This document shows, piece after piece, positions 23,066 through 32,079 of a stretch of 64,000 nt of DNA. Location: positions 1 through 64,000 of the forward strand of contig CAZDWZ010000002.1 in assembly GCA_964509425.1 (NCBI GenBank), given 5' to 3'. The notes beneath the pieces are model-generated. The model ran no database searches. It was given only the letters and a program-made list of their open reading frames with translations, and was not told the origin of the DNA. This stretch comes from CAZDWZ01 sp964509425 (lineage in GTDB: Bacteria > Bdellovibrionota_C > UBA2361 > SZUA-149 > CAZDWZ01). The position numbers were made by a program, and so were the translations under genes. The stretch's first letter is position 1, and the number at the start of each line of letters is the position of its first letter.

Positions 23066-24870
23066 AATCGAACTCACAGAACCCGCGTCTTAGGAACATT
23101 GCCATCATCGCTCACGTCGACCACGGGAAGACCACCCTGGTTGATCAGCTCTTTCGTCATTCCGGCGTTTTTCGCGTCGGAGAGGCGGTGGAGGATCGGG
23201 TCATGGACAGCATGGACCTCGAACGAGAGAGAGGGATCACCATCGCCGCAAAGAACTGCGCGGTTGAGTGGAAGGGAACCAAGATCAACATTCTCGACAC
23301 TCCGGGACACGCCGACTTCGGCGGAGAGGTAGAGCGAGCGCTCGCGATGGTCGATGGAGCGGTGCTGCTCGTTGATGCGTCCGAAGGACCTCTCCCGCAA
23401 ACACGTTTCGTCCTCAAAAAAGCACTTGAAGCAAAAAAGCAAATCATCGTTGTGGTCAACAAAATCGATCGCCACGACGCACGGCCCGCCGAAGTGCTGA
23501 ACGAAATTTACGATCTCTTCATCGACCTCGATGCGACCGAGGAGCAAATTGAATTCCCGGTGATTTATGCTGTTGGCCGGAGCGGTATCGCGAAGAAGCA
23601 GCTCTCCGATCCGGATGGAGACATCGGGCTTCTTCTGGATACGATCGTCGCCGAGATTCCTCCGCCGTCGTACTGCGACGGAGAGCCGTTTCAAATGCTC
23701 GTCTCGAACCTTGGATACTCAGACTATCTCGGACGTCTGGCGATAGGCCGTGTTTTCAACGGCACGGTAAAAAAGAGCGATCAACTCGTATGCATCGGCG
23801 AAGACGGCACTCCAAAGTCGCTGCGGGCAACGAAGCTACAAGTCTACAGCGGCGTCAACTTTGCGGACGCAGAAGTTGTTGAACCCGGTGACATCATCAT
23901 TCTCTCCGGAATTGAAGAGGTGATGATTGGAGATACGATTTCCGTAAAGGAAAGGCCTAAGGCCCTCAAGCGGATTTCGGTCGATGAGCCGACTATCTCG
24001 ATGCGGTTTACGACGAATAATTCTCCGTTCTCGGGCCGCGAAGGGAAATTCGTCCAATCGACGAAGATTCAAGAACGTCTCGAAAAGGAAATTCTCCACA
24101 ACGTCGCGATTCGTGTCGACTTTGCAGAAGATCGCGAATCTTTCGTGGTTAAGGGTCGCGGTGAATTTCAGATGGCGATCGTCATCGAGACCATGCGCCG
24201 TGAGGGATTCGAACTCACCGTGGGCCGCCCTCAGATCATCTTCAAGGAAATCGACGGCGTCCAAATGGAGCCTATCGAACATCTCTTCATCGACTGCGAA
24301 GAGAAGTTTACCGGAATCGTGACCGAGAAGCTCGCGCATCGGAAGGGTCGCATGGTGAATCTCGTAAATCACGGCAGCGGCCGGGTGCGAATTGAGTTTT
24401 CAGTGCCCTCGAGAGGACTTATCGGATACCGGAACGAATTTCTCACCGACACTCGCGGAACGGGGATCATGAACTCGTATCTCCAGGGATATGAGTCTCA
24501 TCGAGGTGAGATCGTCGCACGGACCACCGGTTCTCTCGTCGCGGATCGCCAAGGAGAAGCGGTCGCGTACGGGCTCTTCCATCTGGAACCGAGAGGAAAC
24601 TTGTTCGTGCTGCCCGGCGATGCCGTCTATGAGGGAATGGTTGTCGGTGAGCACAACCGCGACAATGACCTGAACGTCAACGTCTGCCGGGAGAAAAAGC
24701 TCACGAACATCCGTGCCGCCGGGAAAGACGAAAACATCCTTCTCACTCCGGTCGTTCCGATGACGCTTGAAAAGGCCATCGAATTTATCCGCGATGACGA
24801 GCTTGTCGAAGTCACGCCGAAGAGCATTCGTCTTAGAAAGACGATCCTCCCAGGGAACATGCGCGGATAA
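23062..24870 (+). CDS. typA: Ribosome-associated GTPase TypA/BipA
   Basis: 602 residues, normal length. Translation-factor GTPase with G1 in AHVDHGKTTL, switch region RERGITIAAKN, G3 DTPGHADFGGEVERAL, G4 VNKIDR. The C-terminal half has the BipA-specific end (RGLIGYRNEFLTDTRGTGIMN; TPKSIRLRKTIL). BipA binds 70S ribosomes, helps 50S assembly at low temperature and influences stress and surface traits. The start overlaps the stop of the Fe-S oxidoreductase gene (ATGA), an unusual pairing that couples translation of the two. Confidence 0.97.
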   Translation: MKSNSQNPRLRNIAIIAHVDHGKTTLVDQLFRHSGVFRVGEAVEDRVMDSMDLERERGITIAAKNCAVEWKGTKINILDTPGHADFGGEVERALAMVDGAVLLVDASEGPLPQTRFVLKKALEAKKQIIVVVNKIDRHDARPAEVLNEIYDLFIDLDATEEQIEFPVIYAVGRSGIAKKQLSDPDGDIGLLLDTIVAEIPPPSYCDGEPFQMLVSNLGYSDYLGRLAIGRVFNGTVKKSDQLVCIGEDGTPKSLRATKLQVYSGVNFADAEVVEPGDIIILSGIEEVMIGDTISVKERPKALKRISVDEPTISMRFTTNNSPFSGREGKFVQSTKIQERLEKEILHNVAIRVDFAEDRESFVVKGRGEFQMAIVIETMRREGFELTVGRPQIIFKEIDGVQMEPIEHLFIDCEEKFTGIVTEKLAHRKGRMVNLVNHGSGRVRIEFSVPSRGLIGYRNEFLTDTRGTGIMNSYLQGYESHRGEIVARTTGSLVADRQGEAVAYGLFHLEPRGNLFVLPGDAVYEGMVVGEHNRDNDLNVNVCREKKLTNIRAAGKDENILLTPVVPMTLEKAIEFIRDDELVEVTPKSIRLRKTILPGNMRG

Positions 24871-25307
24871 CACCGAGTAAGTCCGGGACTGTGAATTTGC
24901 TTCTGTGAAGTTGCTTCTGAGAAGCTCATTCCTGGAACTCGAGAGGAAACTCCGAGTCGGTGTTCTGTTACCTCCGCTTCACTTACGCGAATGAGGTGAC
25001 CAGCTCACAGTTTCAATTCTCGACTGACGTGTGAAAACCGGAACCGCTTCGGCAAGCAAACGCTCCACAGGCGGTGCCGAAGCTTAAATCCGGTCCTTCC
25101 CCACCCGGGGTAGCAGGTAATGAGCGCTTACCGAGAGCATTCGCGAATTCTTCGTTCGACGACAAAGACCGGCGGCGCTGGGAGATCCGTGTGAAATTGG
25201 CAGCTTACATCGCTTCCGACATTTCCCGGCGAGCTAAGAAAAAACTTCGCGGGACACCGCGGTGACTCTCGACAAATTTCACTGCCCGAGGCAAGCTCAT
25301 CAGGTCT
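24871..25307. other. 437-base intergenic region after typA
   Basis: No convincing protein gene. GCTTCTGTGAAG and GCTTCTGAGAAG at about 24900-24924 are a near-duplicate pair that can each form a small hairpin. A larger nested hairpin at 25037-25094 is listed separately. A 63-codon open frame at 25074-25265 lacks a ribosome site and overlaps the hairpin. Confidence 0.6.
25037..25094 (+). ncRNA. Candidate structured RNA element
   Basis: Nested pairing: ACCGGA (25037-25042) with TCCGGT (25089-25094), a perfect nine-base stem GCTTCGGCA/TGCCGAAGC (25046-25054/25075-25083), and a small inner CGC/GCG. Internal loops of three and five bases separate the two outer stems. No T-run follows. It could be part of a small RNA or the leader of the acyltransferase gene 214 bases downstream. 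Confidence 0.35.
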
Positions 25308-26528
25308 ATGACCGGTTCGCGGAATATCGCCCGCCGCTCGCTTCGCGTCGCGGCTTTTATTTATCGCTCTCTAGCGAAATGTGTCGCGCTTGTACCCTCC
25401 AGGATTCTGGTGACCAGCGGACATCAGATTGGTTCCTGGGTTGGATACCTTTTAACGCGCGATCTGGAAATCATGGCCGCGCAACTTGCGATGGCAGCTT
25501 CCAGAAGCCCGTCACTTCTCGGTTCAGACATTTCCACAACTTCAACTCCGGAGCAGGAACAAGCGGCAATTCAAGCCGTGTCTTCATCATGCTTTGCTCA
25601 TGCGGGCGAATCTTTCGCAGAGCTTGTCATCTTGAGAAAAGTCGTTCGTGAAAAAAGCGTGACTCACACCGGTGACGAAGCGCGTTTCCACGAGATGATT
25701 AACGAAGGTAGAGGCGTTCTTGCGCTCAGCGGACATCTCGGAAACTTCGAGCTACTCGCGGCTTCGCATGCAGCCCGGGCAGTTCCGGTCACAGTTGTCG
25801 GGCGTCGACCGAACTACAGTGAGATCAGTGCCTCGCTCGCGAAGCTGCGAAATGACTACGGCGTAGACACGGTTTGGCGGAACGAATCAGGTTCAGGACG
25901 GAGAATCGTCCAGACACTACGATCCGGCCGCGTCCTCGCAGTCCTCCTCGACCAAGATACTAATTTGGAGAACTGCTTCACTCCTCTTTTCGGAGTTCCG
26001 GCGGCTTGCCCCGTGGCCCCTGTACGACTGGCGGTGAGAATGCGGATCCCGATGGTGACTACCTTTATTGTTCGCACCGACAGATTGCAGCACCGCGTGA
26101 TAACAAAGGAACTGGTCTATTCCCCGGACGATCCGGAAGCAGAAACGAAGATCCTCACCATTTTTCATGAACGACTTGAACGATTGCTGATCCAATATCC
26201 TTCGCAATGGGTTTGGTGGCATCGGCGATGGCGTCGTGAGCCAGGGGTCGACTACAACGCCGATCCGTATCAGCTACGGGGAACTGCGGACTACCTCGAG
26301 TGGATCGCGTCGCTAAAAGTGCATCGAACTGCGGGCCGGGTTTTAAGCGGAGTTGAAAACAGCGAGGACGCCGAAGATTCGAGTGAACGCATACCTATTG
26401 AAGCGACTCGCCACGAGCGCGCGCGACAGGGAGGGGCTCCTTCCCACCCTGGGAGAAAAAATTCCCCGCTCCGTCATCCCTCTCCAGCGCGGTGGGACGC
26501 TCGGGCCGCACAGCGAAAGCAATCGTAA
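25308..26528 (+). CDS. LpxL/HtrB-type lipid acyltransferase, first copy
   Basis: 406 residues. The lysophospholipid/lipid A acyltransferase fold is marked by LSGHLGNFELLA (H-x4-E active site), VVGRRPNYSEI, LLDQDTNLENCFTPLFG and the late WVWWHRRWRREPG. The N-terminus has a hydrophobic segment (FIYRSLAKCVALVPSRILV) that anchors it to the inner membrane. These enzymes transfer secondary acyl chains to Kdo2-lipid A or similar lipids. A polar tail of about 75 residues beyond the family end is absent from the second copy at 34613. It converges on the YnbD-like gene with 15 bases between stops. Confidence 0.88.
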   Translation: MTGSRNIARRSLRVAAFIYRSLAKCVALVPSRILVTSGHQIGSWVGYLLTRDLEIMAAQLAMAASRSPSLLGSDISTTSTPEQEQAAIQAVSSSCFAHAGESFAELVILRKVVREKSVTHTGDEARFHEMINEGRGVLALSGHLGNFELLAASHAARAVPVTVVGRRPNYSEISASLAKLRNDYGVDTVWRNESGSGRRIVQTLRSGRVLAVLLDQDTNLENCFTPLFGVPAACPVAPVRLAVRMRIPMVTTFIVRTDRLQHRVITKELVYSPDDPEAETKILTIFHERLERLLIQYPSQWVWWHRRWRREPGVDYNADPYQLRGTADYLEWIASLKVHRTAGRVLSGVENSEDAEDSSERIPIEATRHERARQGGAPSHPGRKNSPLRHPSPARWDARAAQRKQS

Positions 26529-26543
26529 TTGCGCATCGCAAGC

Positions 26544-27869
26544 TCAACCGAAGATTGATTCCAAGTGCTGCCGCTTCGAATCTCCGATGATGATTCCGGG
26601 CCTGGCTTTTTCGATGCTTTCGATCGCCTCGTTGAGCGTTCCGGCCAGCCCTTCGGCCACCATGTAATACGCAATTATGGCAGCGCCACGACCCCAGCCG
26701 AGCGAGCAATGGACGAGCACCTTTCTCCCGGATTCTCGCGCGGCACGAAGAATGACTCGAGCCTCTTCGAACTGCTGTCGGCTCGGAAGTGTAAGGTCGA
26801 GTATCGGGATGTTGTGATAGCGAAGGCCTCGAATCGGACGCGCCTCTTCCCACTCGGCCGTCAGATCCAGCACTTCGTCGACCCCAGCCTCGATCAATTT
26901 GGAGACTTCTTCGCTCTTGGGGATTCGTCCCAAAAATACGTGTGGCAGCACGGAATCAAGAGAGCTTCTCCCAGAAGTGTAGTGACGAAAACTCAACCAG
27001 AGTCCCAGATAATACGGTGAGAAGAGTAGCTTCGTCCCGTTCGGAGTTCTCCCATGCTGTTTTCGAAAGATTGCAGGACCACGTCCAATGTAGGCCGCGG
27101 CGATAACGAGCAACGACACTGCGGGCCAAAGAAACAGAATGCCCCAGAGAGGAAGGACCCAGGCAAGTGCCGCGAAAAGAACAGCTCCGGAAAAATAATA
27201 CACCGCGAGGCGGCTGTTGGCGTTCTCTCCGGTCAGTCGATTTCCGCACAATGGAGCAGCGGAGCGCTCCGGAAGAATATGAATCGCGAACAAACCCAAG
27301 AGCTGGCCCGTGAAAACATCAATCACGTGATGTTGCCAACAAAGGAGAGTCGAGACTCCGATGAGAATGAACCAGACCTGAAGAAATCGCCGGAGGAATC
27401 CGGATACCAACGGAATGTAGACGGTCCACAATATGCAGCGGATTGCGATGTGAAGCGAAGGCGAGAGATTATAGAAGTTATACATCGTCTCAAGCGAGCC
27501 GAAGAGAGTCCCGAGAAAGCCCTCGACGGGCGGACGTACGAACGCGAGCCGAAGCGGAAAAAGCAGGAAGCAGATTCCCGCAAGTCCTATGGCCAGCAGC
27601 ATCCGCTTCGCAAAAAGATACAACGCCTCTCTGCGCGAGCTTACGATCGCCGCACAAAAGAAAAATGCGTCAACAGACCAATACGGAATAATGAGAATCG
27701 GGACGAAAGGCATCCCGAGCTCCCAATCGAAATACGCTTCTCCGAGGTCACTGCGGAGTGAGGTGATGTAATTGGAGCCCGTGTAGATGACGACAAACCA
27801 TATCGAGAGTCCGATAGCGATTAAAAATCGCTCTTTGAGGCTCGCCACCGATTGCTCCGCTTCAGACAC
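26544..27869 (-). CDS. ynbD: PAP2-like membrane domain fused to dual-specificity phosphatase (YnbD-like)
   Basis: 441 residues. Residues about 1-290 form a polytopic PAP2-type domain (SPSLHIAIRC and CWQHHVIDVFTGQ supply the His motif). Residues about 300-441 are a cytoplasmic dual-specificity phosphatase with the P-loop VLVHCSLGWGRGAAI (C-x5-R). This fusion matches E. coli YnbD in order and length. PAP2 enzymes remove phosphate from lipid phosphates; the second domain may act on phosphoinositol-like or protein substrates. The start overlaps the stop of the YnbC-like gene by eight bases, so they form an operon. The in vivo substrate is unknown for the family. Confidence 0.85.
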   Translation of the reverse strand: MSEAEQSVASLKERFLIAIGLSIWFVVIYTGSNYITSLRSDLGEAYFDWELGMPFVPILIIPYWSVDAFFFCAAIVSSRREALYLFAKRMLLAIGLAGICFLLFPLRLAFVRPPVEGFLGTLFGSLETMYNFYNLSPSLHIAIRCILWTVYIPLVSGFLRRFLQVWFILIGVSTLLCWQHHVIDVFTGQLLGLFAIHILPERSAAPLCGNRLTGENANSRLAVYYFSGAVLFAALAWVLPLWGILFLWPAVSLLVIAAAYIGRGPAIFRKQHGRTPNGTKLLFSPYYLGLWLSFRHYTSGRSSLDSVLPHVFLGRIPKSEEVSKLIEAGVDEVLDLTAEWEEARPIRGLRYHNIPILDLTLPSRQQFEEARVILRAARESGRKVLVHCSLGWGRGAAIIAYYMVAEGLAGTLNEAIESIEKARPGIIIGDSKRQHLESIFG

Positions 27870-29727
27870 GACGGGCGACGCTCACGGTAAAGATCCCATC
27901 ATCATCGACGAAGGTCCGCTCCTTCACAAAACCCGCACGTTCAACGAGCTGATCCATTTCGATCTGAGTCCGGCGCCGCATGACCCACGGCTTCCCGTCG
28001 CGATTCAAGAGGACCTCGGCGATCATTTCCAATTGTGGATGCCAAGGTTGATTCGTGTAGATGAGAAACCCGTGTGGCCGTAGGGCGTCTTTAACGCCCG
28101 CAAGTGAACGAAGCACCATACCGTTATCGGGGAAAAGCTCATACAGTCCCGAGACGATTCCCACGTCAGATGATTTCGGAAGTTGCGCGAGTGACTCCGA
28201 GTCAAATGCATCGCCGCGGAGATGCGTCACGTTCGTGACCCCCATTTCCAAGGCGATTTTCCGGCCTTCTTCCAACCCGTGCTCGCTCCAGTCCCGAACC
28301 ATAGCTTCAACTGGTGCCGTGGCGCTCAATTTTTGGGCGATGTTCAGTACGTATCTCCCTGGTCCTCCGGCGATATCGAAGAACTTCAGCGGAGCATCCG
28401 GGCCGACATCACGCTCTTTCTTGGCACGAAGCAATGCTTCTTCTACCGCCGCCTCGAGGTGAACGCGTCTGGTGCGAATCCCTCTCCACCCGACGGAGTC
28501 GAGGTAGGACTTATCCATCAACCTCCCGAGCTCGTTCGTACCGGTAGGTTTATTACGATAAACATAGTCAAGGCTCTGGCCGGAATCGAATCCATGATCC
28601 CAACCAATGCGAATTCCTTCGCTCTGCTTCCCTAATGTGCTCATAAGATAGCGTTGTGCGCGATACATGAGGCGCTTCGCGCTTATCATAGGAAGTCCGG
28701 CCGCGAGCCACTGATATTCTTCCTTCGTATATCCGCGCTTGTCTGCAGTCGTGAGATCAGGCTGAGTGAAGGGTTTTGCAAAAACTTCGAGCACAAAACG
28801 TCGAACCGCAGCGATCGGGACATCTCGGTCCTTCTCGTGAAAGATTGCATGGAAGAAATCTTTCAACACCTCCACTTCCTTCCACGACGAGGAGAGCCTG
28901 TTGAAAAAAAGTCTCTGAGGCTTGTTTTTCACAACCCAGTCAGCACGTGCCGAAAGAAGGAGAGTCCTCGCGGTGATTGCGCCCGCATCGTCTATGAGGC
29001 GTTTCGAAACATCAAAAAGATCGATCAGCACTCCCGATGCAATCTGCTTTGAAATCAGCGGATCTGAATTGTATCCTTCGGCCTGCACAGGATCGTGAGT
29101 GAGCATCTTGCCCTTCACGTAACTTTGAATGTAACGCTCCGGCCAGCCGAACTGTTTTCCAAGGAACCGAAGTACTCGAAGCCCGGTGAGTGCGCCGGGA
29201 ACATAGAGCTTCACACGGAATGCCGGTGTCGCGAGGATCATCGCCCGAACTCTTGGTGCGTAGTCGTGAACCCAGAGGGCGACGGCAACAGCCGCGACGC
29301 TGTGACCGAGAACGACCGTATTTTCCATTCGGATCTTGTGCTCAGTGCACATTGCACGGACGAAGGAATCCATGTCACGGGCGATGTCAGTAAAATGCCT
29401 CGCGTAACCGCGCTCCCCCGGTGACTTTCCATGTCCGCGGGCATCCCATGCAAAGATCGCGAAATTCGGCAGGTCCAGCTTCTCGACAAATTCGATGAGG
29501 CGGCCTGAGTGCTCGTGCCCCCGATGGAAGAGGAATATCGCCCCGGTGATCTCTCCCTTCGGAATCCACGATCGATAAAACAGCGAGGTTCCGTCGAATG
29601 AAACGAACTGGCCTTCCTGAGGTGTTTCCATGCTGATTTCAGTATTTTTGGAGGAATCTGAACTGTATGTTGATGCCATGGTTAGGACAAGGATGCTACG
29701 CCACAGCACGAACGCGAAATTCCCCAT
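27862..29727 (-). CDS. ynbC: Bifunctional alpha/beta hydrolase-SAM methyltransferase (YnbC-like)
   Basis: 621 residues. The N-terminal alpha/beta hydrolase (about 35-320) has the monoacylglycerol-lipase-like FLFHRGHEHSGR and nucleophile Ser in VLGHSVAAVAV, with a DFFHAIFHE His region. The C-terminal methyltransferase (about 400-620) has motif I FFDIAGGPGRYVLNIA and later YTNQPWHPQLEMI. The pair order and overlap with the PAP2-DSP gene mirror E. coli ynbC-ynbD, but no CDP-alcohol phosphatidyltransferase (ynbA) or CDP-diglyceride synthase (ynbB) is seen nearby. Start at 29727 has GGAG ten bases upstream; ATGs at 29679 and 29631 are alternatives. Confidence 0.85.
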   Translation of the reverse strand: MGNFAFVLWRSILVLTMASTYSSDSSKNTEISMETPQEGQFVSFDGTSLFYRSWIPKGEITGAIFLFHRGHEHSGRLIEFVEKLDLPNFAIFAWDARGHGKSPGERGYARHFTDIARDMDSFVRAMCTEHKIRMENTVVLGHSVAAVAVALWVHDYAPRVRAMILATPAFRVKLYVPGALTGLRVLRFLGKQFGWPERYIQSYVKGKMLTHDPVQAEGYNSDPLISKQIASGVLIDLFDVSKRLIDDAGAITARTLLLSARADWVVKNKPQRLFFNRLSSSWKEVEVLKDFFHAIFHEKDRDVPIAAVRRFVLEVFAKPFTQPDLTTADKRGYTKEEYQWLAAGLPMISAKRLMYRAQRYLMSTLGKQSEGIRIGWDHGFDSGQSLDYVYRNKPTGTNELGRLMDKSYLDSVGWRGIRTRRVHLEAAVEEALLRAKKERDVGPDAPLKFFDIAGGPGRYVLNIAQKLSATAPVEAMVRDWSEHGLEEGRKIALEMGVTNVTHLRGDAFDSESLAQLPKSSDVGIVSGLYELFPDNGMVLRSLAGVKDALRPHGFLIYTNQPWHPQLEMIAEVLLNRDGKPWVMRRRTQIEMDQLVERAGFVKERTFVDDDGIFTVSVARRV

Positions 29728-29788
29728 TTCGGCTCCGAATCCGGAATGTTATAGCTCCGCATGATATCCCTCAAAAATCAACAAGGCG

Positions 29789-30664
29789 ATGGCTCATAAA
29801 CTTTCCCCCATTATCCGTCTCGGTTCCCTGACATTTGCCGCTTTCTCTCTCGTCGCCGCTGTCGCAGCGCAGGCAGAGACTCTTGATTTCGGCGGTGATA
29901 ACGAAAAATACAAAGGTTCCGGCGACCACACTCCGCCGAAGTGTCAGGTGAGCTATCCGACTGCTTCGCAGGAGGCATTTTTCATCAAATGGAACTGTGA
30001 GGACGACATCGCCGATCCGCTCGATATCAAAACTGAGTTTTGGATCTATCGGAGCGGTGCCGCAGCTGCCGGATTTTCTGTCGGACAGCTTTTGACTTCA
30101 TTCCTCGGATTCCCCGCATCGGTGAAGATCGACGAGTCACTTCTTCGAGTTACGAATTTTGTCGATGGCCTCCCCATCAGCTTTAGACTCATCGCGTCCG
30201 ATCGTGCTGGTAACTCTACGATGACCCCACTCATCACGATTCGCTCGCAAGATAACAGTCTTGCTAAGTGTGATCTCACTGTCACAGCTGCGGCTTCGGA
30301 GTCCTCGGGCGACACCACTGGCCTGCCTCAAGAACGAGTAACGCTGACAGGAGTTCCGGTGAGTGTGACTCAAACGTCTTCGTCGGTATTTCGTGTTTCG
30401 GCGTCTGAGAAGACAGGAGCCGCCACGTGTCAGATTGAAAGTATTTGCAAGGAGAGTCAGCGCGTTTCGTTCTCCGCAGACCTTACGATCTCAAGTACCG
30501 GAGAAGTCGATGGTTCCGCCACGATTCTCCCGAGCTCGTTCTCGACGGAAGTTGAAGGCAGTGGAACTTTGAGCGGATCGACGTTGCAGAATGTTGAAGT
30601 GACCGGAACGGGAACTCTTGATGGGCGAGATACCACCGTCGAGGTGGACTGCTCGCGTAACTAG
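29789..30664 (+). CDS. Secreted hypothetical protein
   Basis: 291 residues with a clear signal peptide: basic N-terminus, hydrophobic LGSLTFAAFSLVAAVAA, cleavage after AQA. The mature part starts ETLDFGGDNEKYKGSG and is rich in Ser, Thr and Gly with beta-prone segments and several cysteines. The last 60 residues contain Gly-x-Gly-x-Leu repeats (GSATIL, GSGTLSG, GTGTLDGR), suggesting beta strands. Divergent from the YnbC-like gene with 61 bases between. No family recognised. Confidence 0.65.
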   Translation: MAHKLSPIIRLGSLTFAAFSLVAAVAAQAETLDFGGDNEKYKGSGDHTPPKCQVSYPTASQEAFFIKWNCEDDIADPLDIKTEFWIYRSGAAAAGFSVGQLLTSFLGFPASVKIDESLLRVTNFVDGLPISFRLIASDRAGNSTMTPLITIRSQDNSLAKCDLTVTAAASESSGDTTGLPQERVTLTGVPVSVTQTSSSVFRVSASEKTGAATCQIESICKESQRVSFSADLTISSTGEVDGSATILPSSFSTEVEGSGTLSGSTLQNVEVTGTGTLDGRDTTVEVDCSRN

Positions 30665-30703
30665 CGCACCGAACTCGGCCATGCACAGAGTTTCACGACT
30701 GGC

Positions 30704-30748
30704 CCGGCAACGAAAGAGCATGCCGTTTACTCGCTCTCTCGTTGTCGG
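30704..30748. terminator. Long hairpin downstream of the secreted-protein gene
   Basis: CCGGCAACGAAAGAGC and GCTCTCTCGTTGTCGG can pair over 16 bases with two G-U positions around a 13-base loop. No T-run follows, so it may be a Rho-type end, an mRNA-stabilising hairpin or a repeat. Confidence 0.4.
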
Positions 30749-30875
30749 CGAATCCGAAAGAGCGTTTGGGCCCCCTTTACCCAAGTAAGTCCTCTAATGA
30801 TCCGGGCGGAAGCTCAGAGAATCCGCCTCCCTCGTTTGTGTCTTCTCGCGACAGCATTGCTTCGCGGTCACGGTT

Positions 30876-31607
30876 TCACATCCATTCGCTCAGGAGATGC
30901 CCAGAATTGTCCGGCACCGGGAGCTGCTTCGGCGAACAGAAGAAGATCGTGCGCTCTGCGCTCGATGCCCCGTGAGTGGCGACTTGCCGGCCGATCGGCA
31001 CGAACCCAACCTTCTCGAACAGCCCGACCATTTTCTCCTGTTTAGGATGCGTCTTCGTGACGAGGTGATCGTACCCTTCAGCAGCGAGCACGGCTGGCAT
31101 GTGCTCGACCATGACTCGCGCCGCCTTCTTACCGTTCAGCATCATGCCGCGGTGACTCTCCAGCGGACAGTCTTGTGCGCCGGTAGACCCATCGATCGCG
31201 ATGATGAGGTGGTAGTATGTGCGCCCTCCGAAGAGCGGCACACCCGCTTGGTTCGCGGCCGTCACCGCTTTCGCCTCGATGCCGTGGTCGAGGTGCAGCA
31301 CCGGGATCAGTTCCGGTGAGACGGGGAGACCTGCCCAGACTCCGACCGGTCGGGACTTTCCGTCTTCCTCCTCGTGTGTGAGCACGAGGAAGTGACCGTT
31401 GTGAAGCTGGCAGAGTTTCATGTAGCCGACCGCCGTGCTGGTCCCCGGCTCCACGTCTTTGTGACCCAGAGGCCACGTGCGGTACAGCCAGGGCGGTTCG
31501 AACACCGCGTTGTGCATGATCCCTCCAAGGAGGTAGCACAAATCGGGGGACACCTCTTGGCCGCGGTACAACGTTAACCGTAACCGGAACAGTTTCCGAG
31601 CGCTCAT
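30876..31607 (-). CDS. GC-rich hypothetical protein, possible GNAT-like C-terminus
   Basis: 243 residues, ATG at 31607 with GGAG ten bases upstream. The N-terminal half (LYRGQEVSPDLCYLLGG; PVGVWAGLPVSPELIPVLHLDH) is not recognised. The C-terminal part, KKAARVMVEHMPAVLAAEGY followed by THPKQEKMVGLFEKVGFVP, has the order of an acetyltransferase beta-alpha core (helix, N/KMxxLFExxGF), though no acetyl-CoA Q/RxxGxG/A motif is obvious. Codons end in G or C more often than in the neighbours, so recent acquisition is plausible. Confidence 0.5.
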   Translation of the reverse strand: MSARKLFRLRLTLYRGQEVSPDLCYLLGGIMHNAVFEPPWLYRTWPLGHKDVEPGTSTAVGYMKLCQLHNGHFLVLTHEEEDGKSRPVGVWAGLPVSPELIPVLHLDHGIEAKAVTAANQAGVPLFGGRTYYHLIIAIDGSTGAQDCPLESHRGMMLNGKKAARVMVEHMPAVLAAEGYDHLVTKTHPKQEKMVGLFEKVGFVPIGRQVATHGASSAERTIFFCSPKQLPVPDNSGHLLSEWM

Positions 31608-32079
31608 GACGCGTTCTCCATAGGGAAAGAAGGGCGAACGGGCTGCGGGCTCCCTAACCTAACGGTTCAAACCTAACCGCCTAGGTAAAGGAAGCCTGAC
31701 CTATCGCTGCGACAGGGCAGGCCTTCCTCTCTCCGGAAACCACGATGAATTCGTAACAAACGGTCGAACGGTTTCCGGGATTTCTACTACAGATGGAGAT
31801 TTCAACGTGCGCAATCAGCCGCACAGAACGGACTTCGTCTTTGAAACACACTTACGCAGAACTTTCCAGCTTTCTGACAAGGTCGTCGTCTTTTTGTCAT
31901 TAGGGAGCGATACGAAATGGAAATCGCCGGAGAAATCTCAGAAGGCCGGCTATGGCGAATCACAGAATGCCCTAAAAGACCGCCCATTCCGCGTTCCCCA
32001 CCGCCAAAAAGTTGCGCTTCCTCTGAGGTCTAAGTCTGAAACCCCCTTTCGCTCGCATCGAAGAAAAGTAATATTTTTT
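31608..32079. other. Intergenic region upstream of the SUKH gene
   Basis: About 470 bases with no supported gene. It holds repeated CCTAAC elements near 31652-31678, a hairpin at 31690-31727, and an open frame continuous with the SUKH gene that lacks a plausible start or codon pattern before 32080. Confidence 0.5.
31690..31727. repeat. GC-rich hairpin upstream of the GC-rich gene
   Basis: GGAAGCCTG and CAGGCCTTCC pair with one bulged base around CTATCGCTGCGACAG-like loop bases. It lies 83 bases upstream of the gene at 31607 and on the plus strand is followed by TCTCTCC. It may be a terminator of an incoming cassette. Confidence 0.4.

Noticed and set aside
24945..24975. GAGAGGAAACTCCGAGTC resembling the RNase P RNA P4 motif GAGGAAAGTCCGGGC
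   Set aside because: The second half of P4 and the other conserved regions of RNase P RNA are not found in the 437-base space.
25074..25265. 63-codon frame upstream of the first LpxL gene
   Set aside because: No ribosome site, overlaps the structured element, translation has no recognisable features.
31807..32079. N-terminal extension of the SUKH gene by 91 codons
   Set aside because: A clear signal peptide starts at 32080, which would be internal otherwise.
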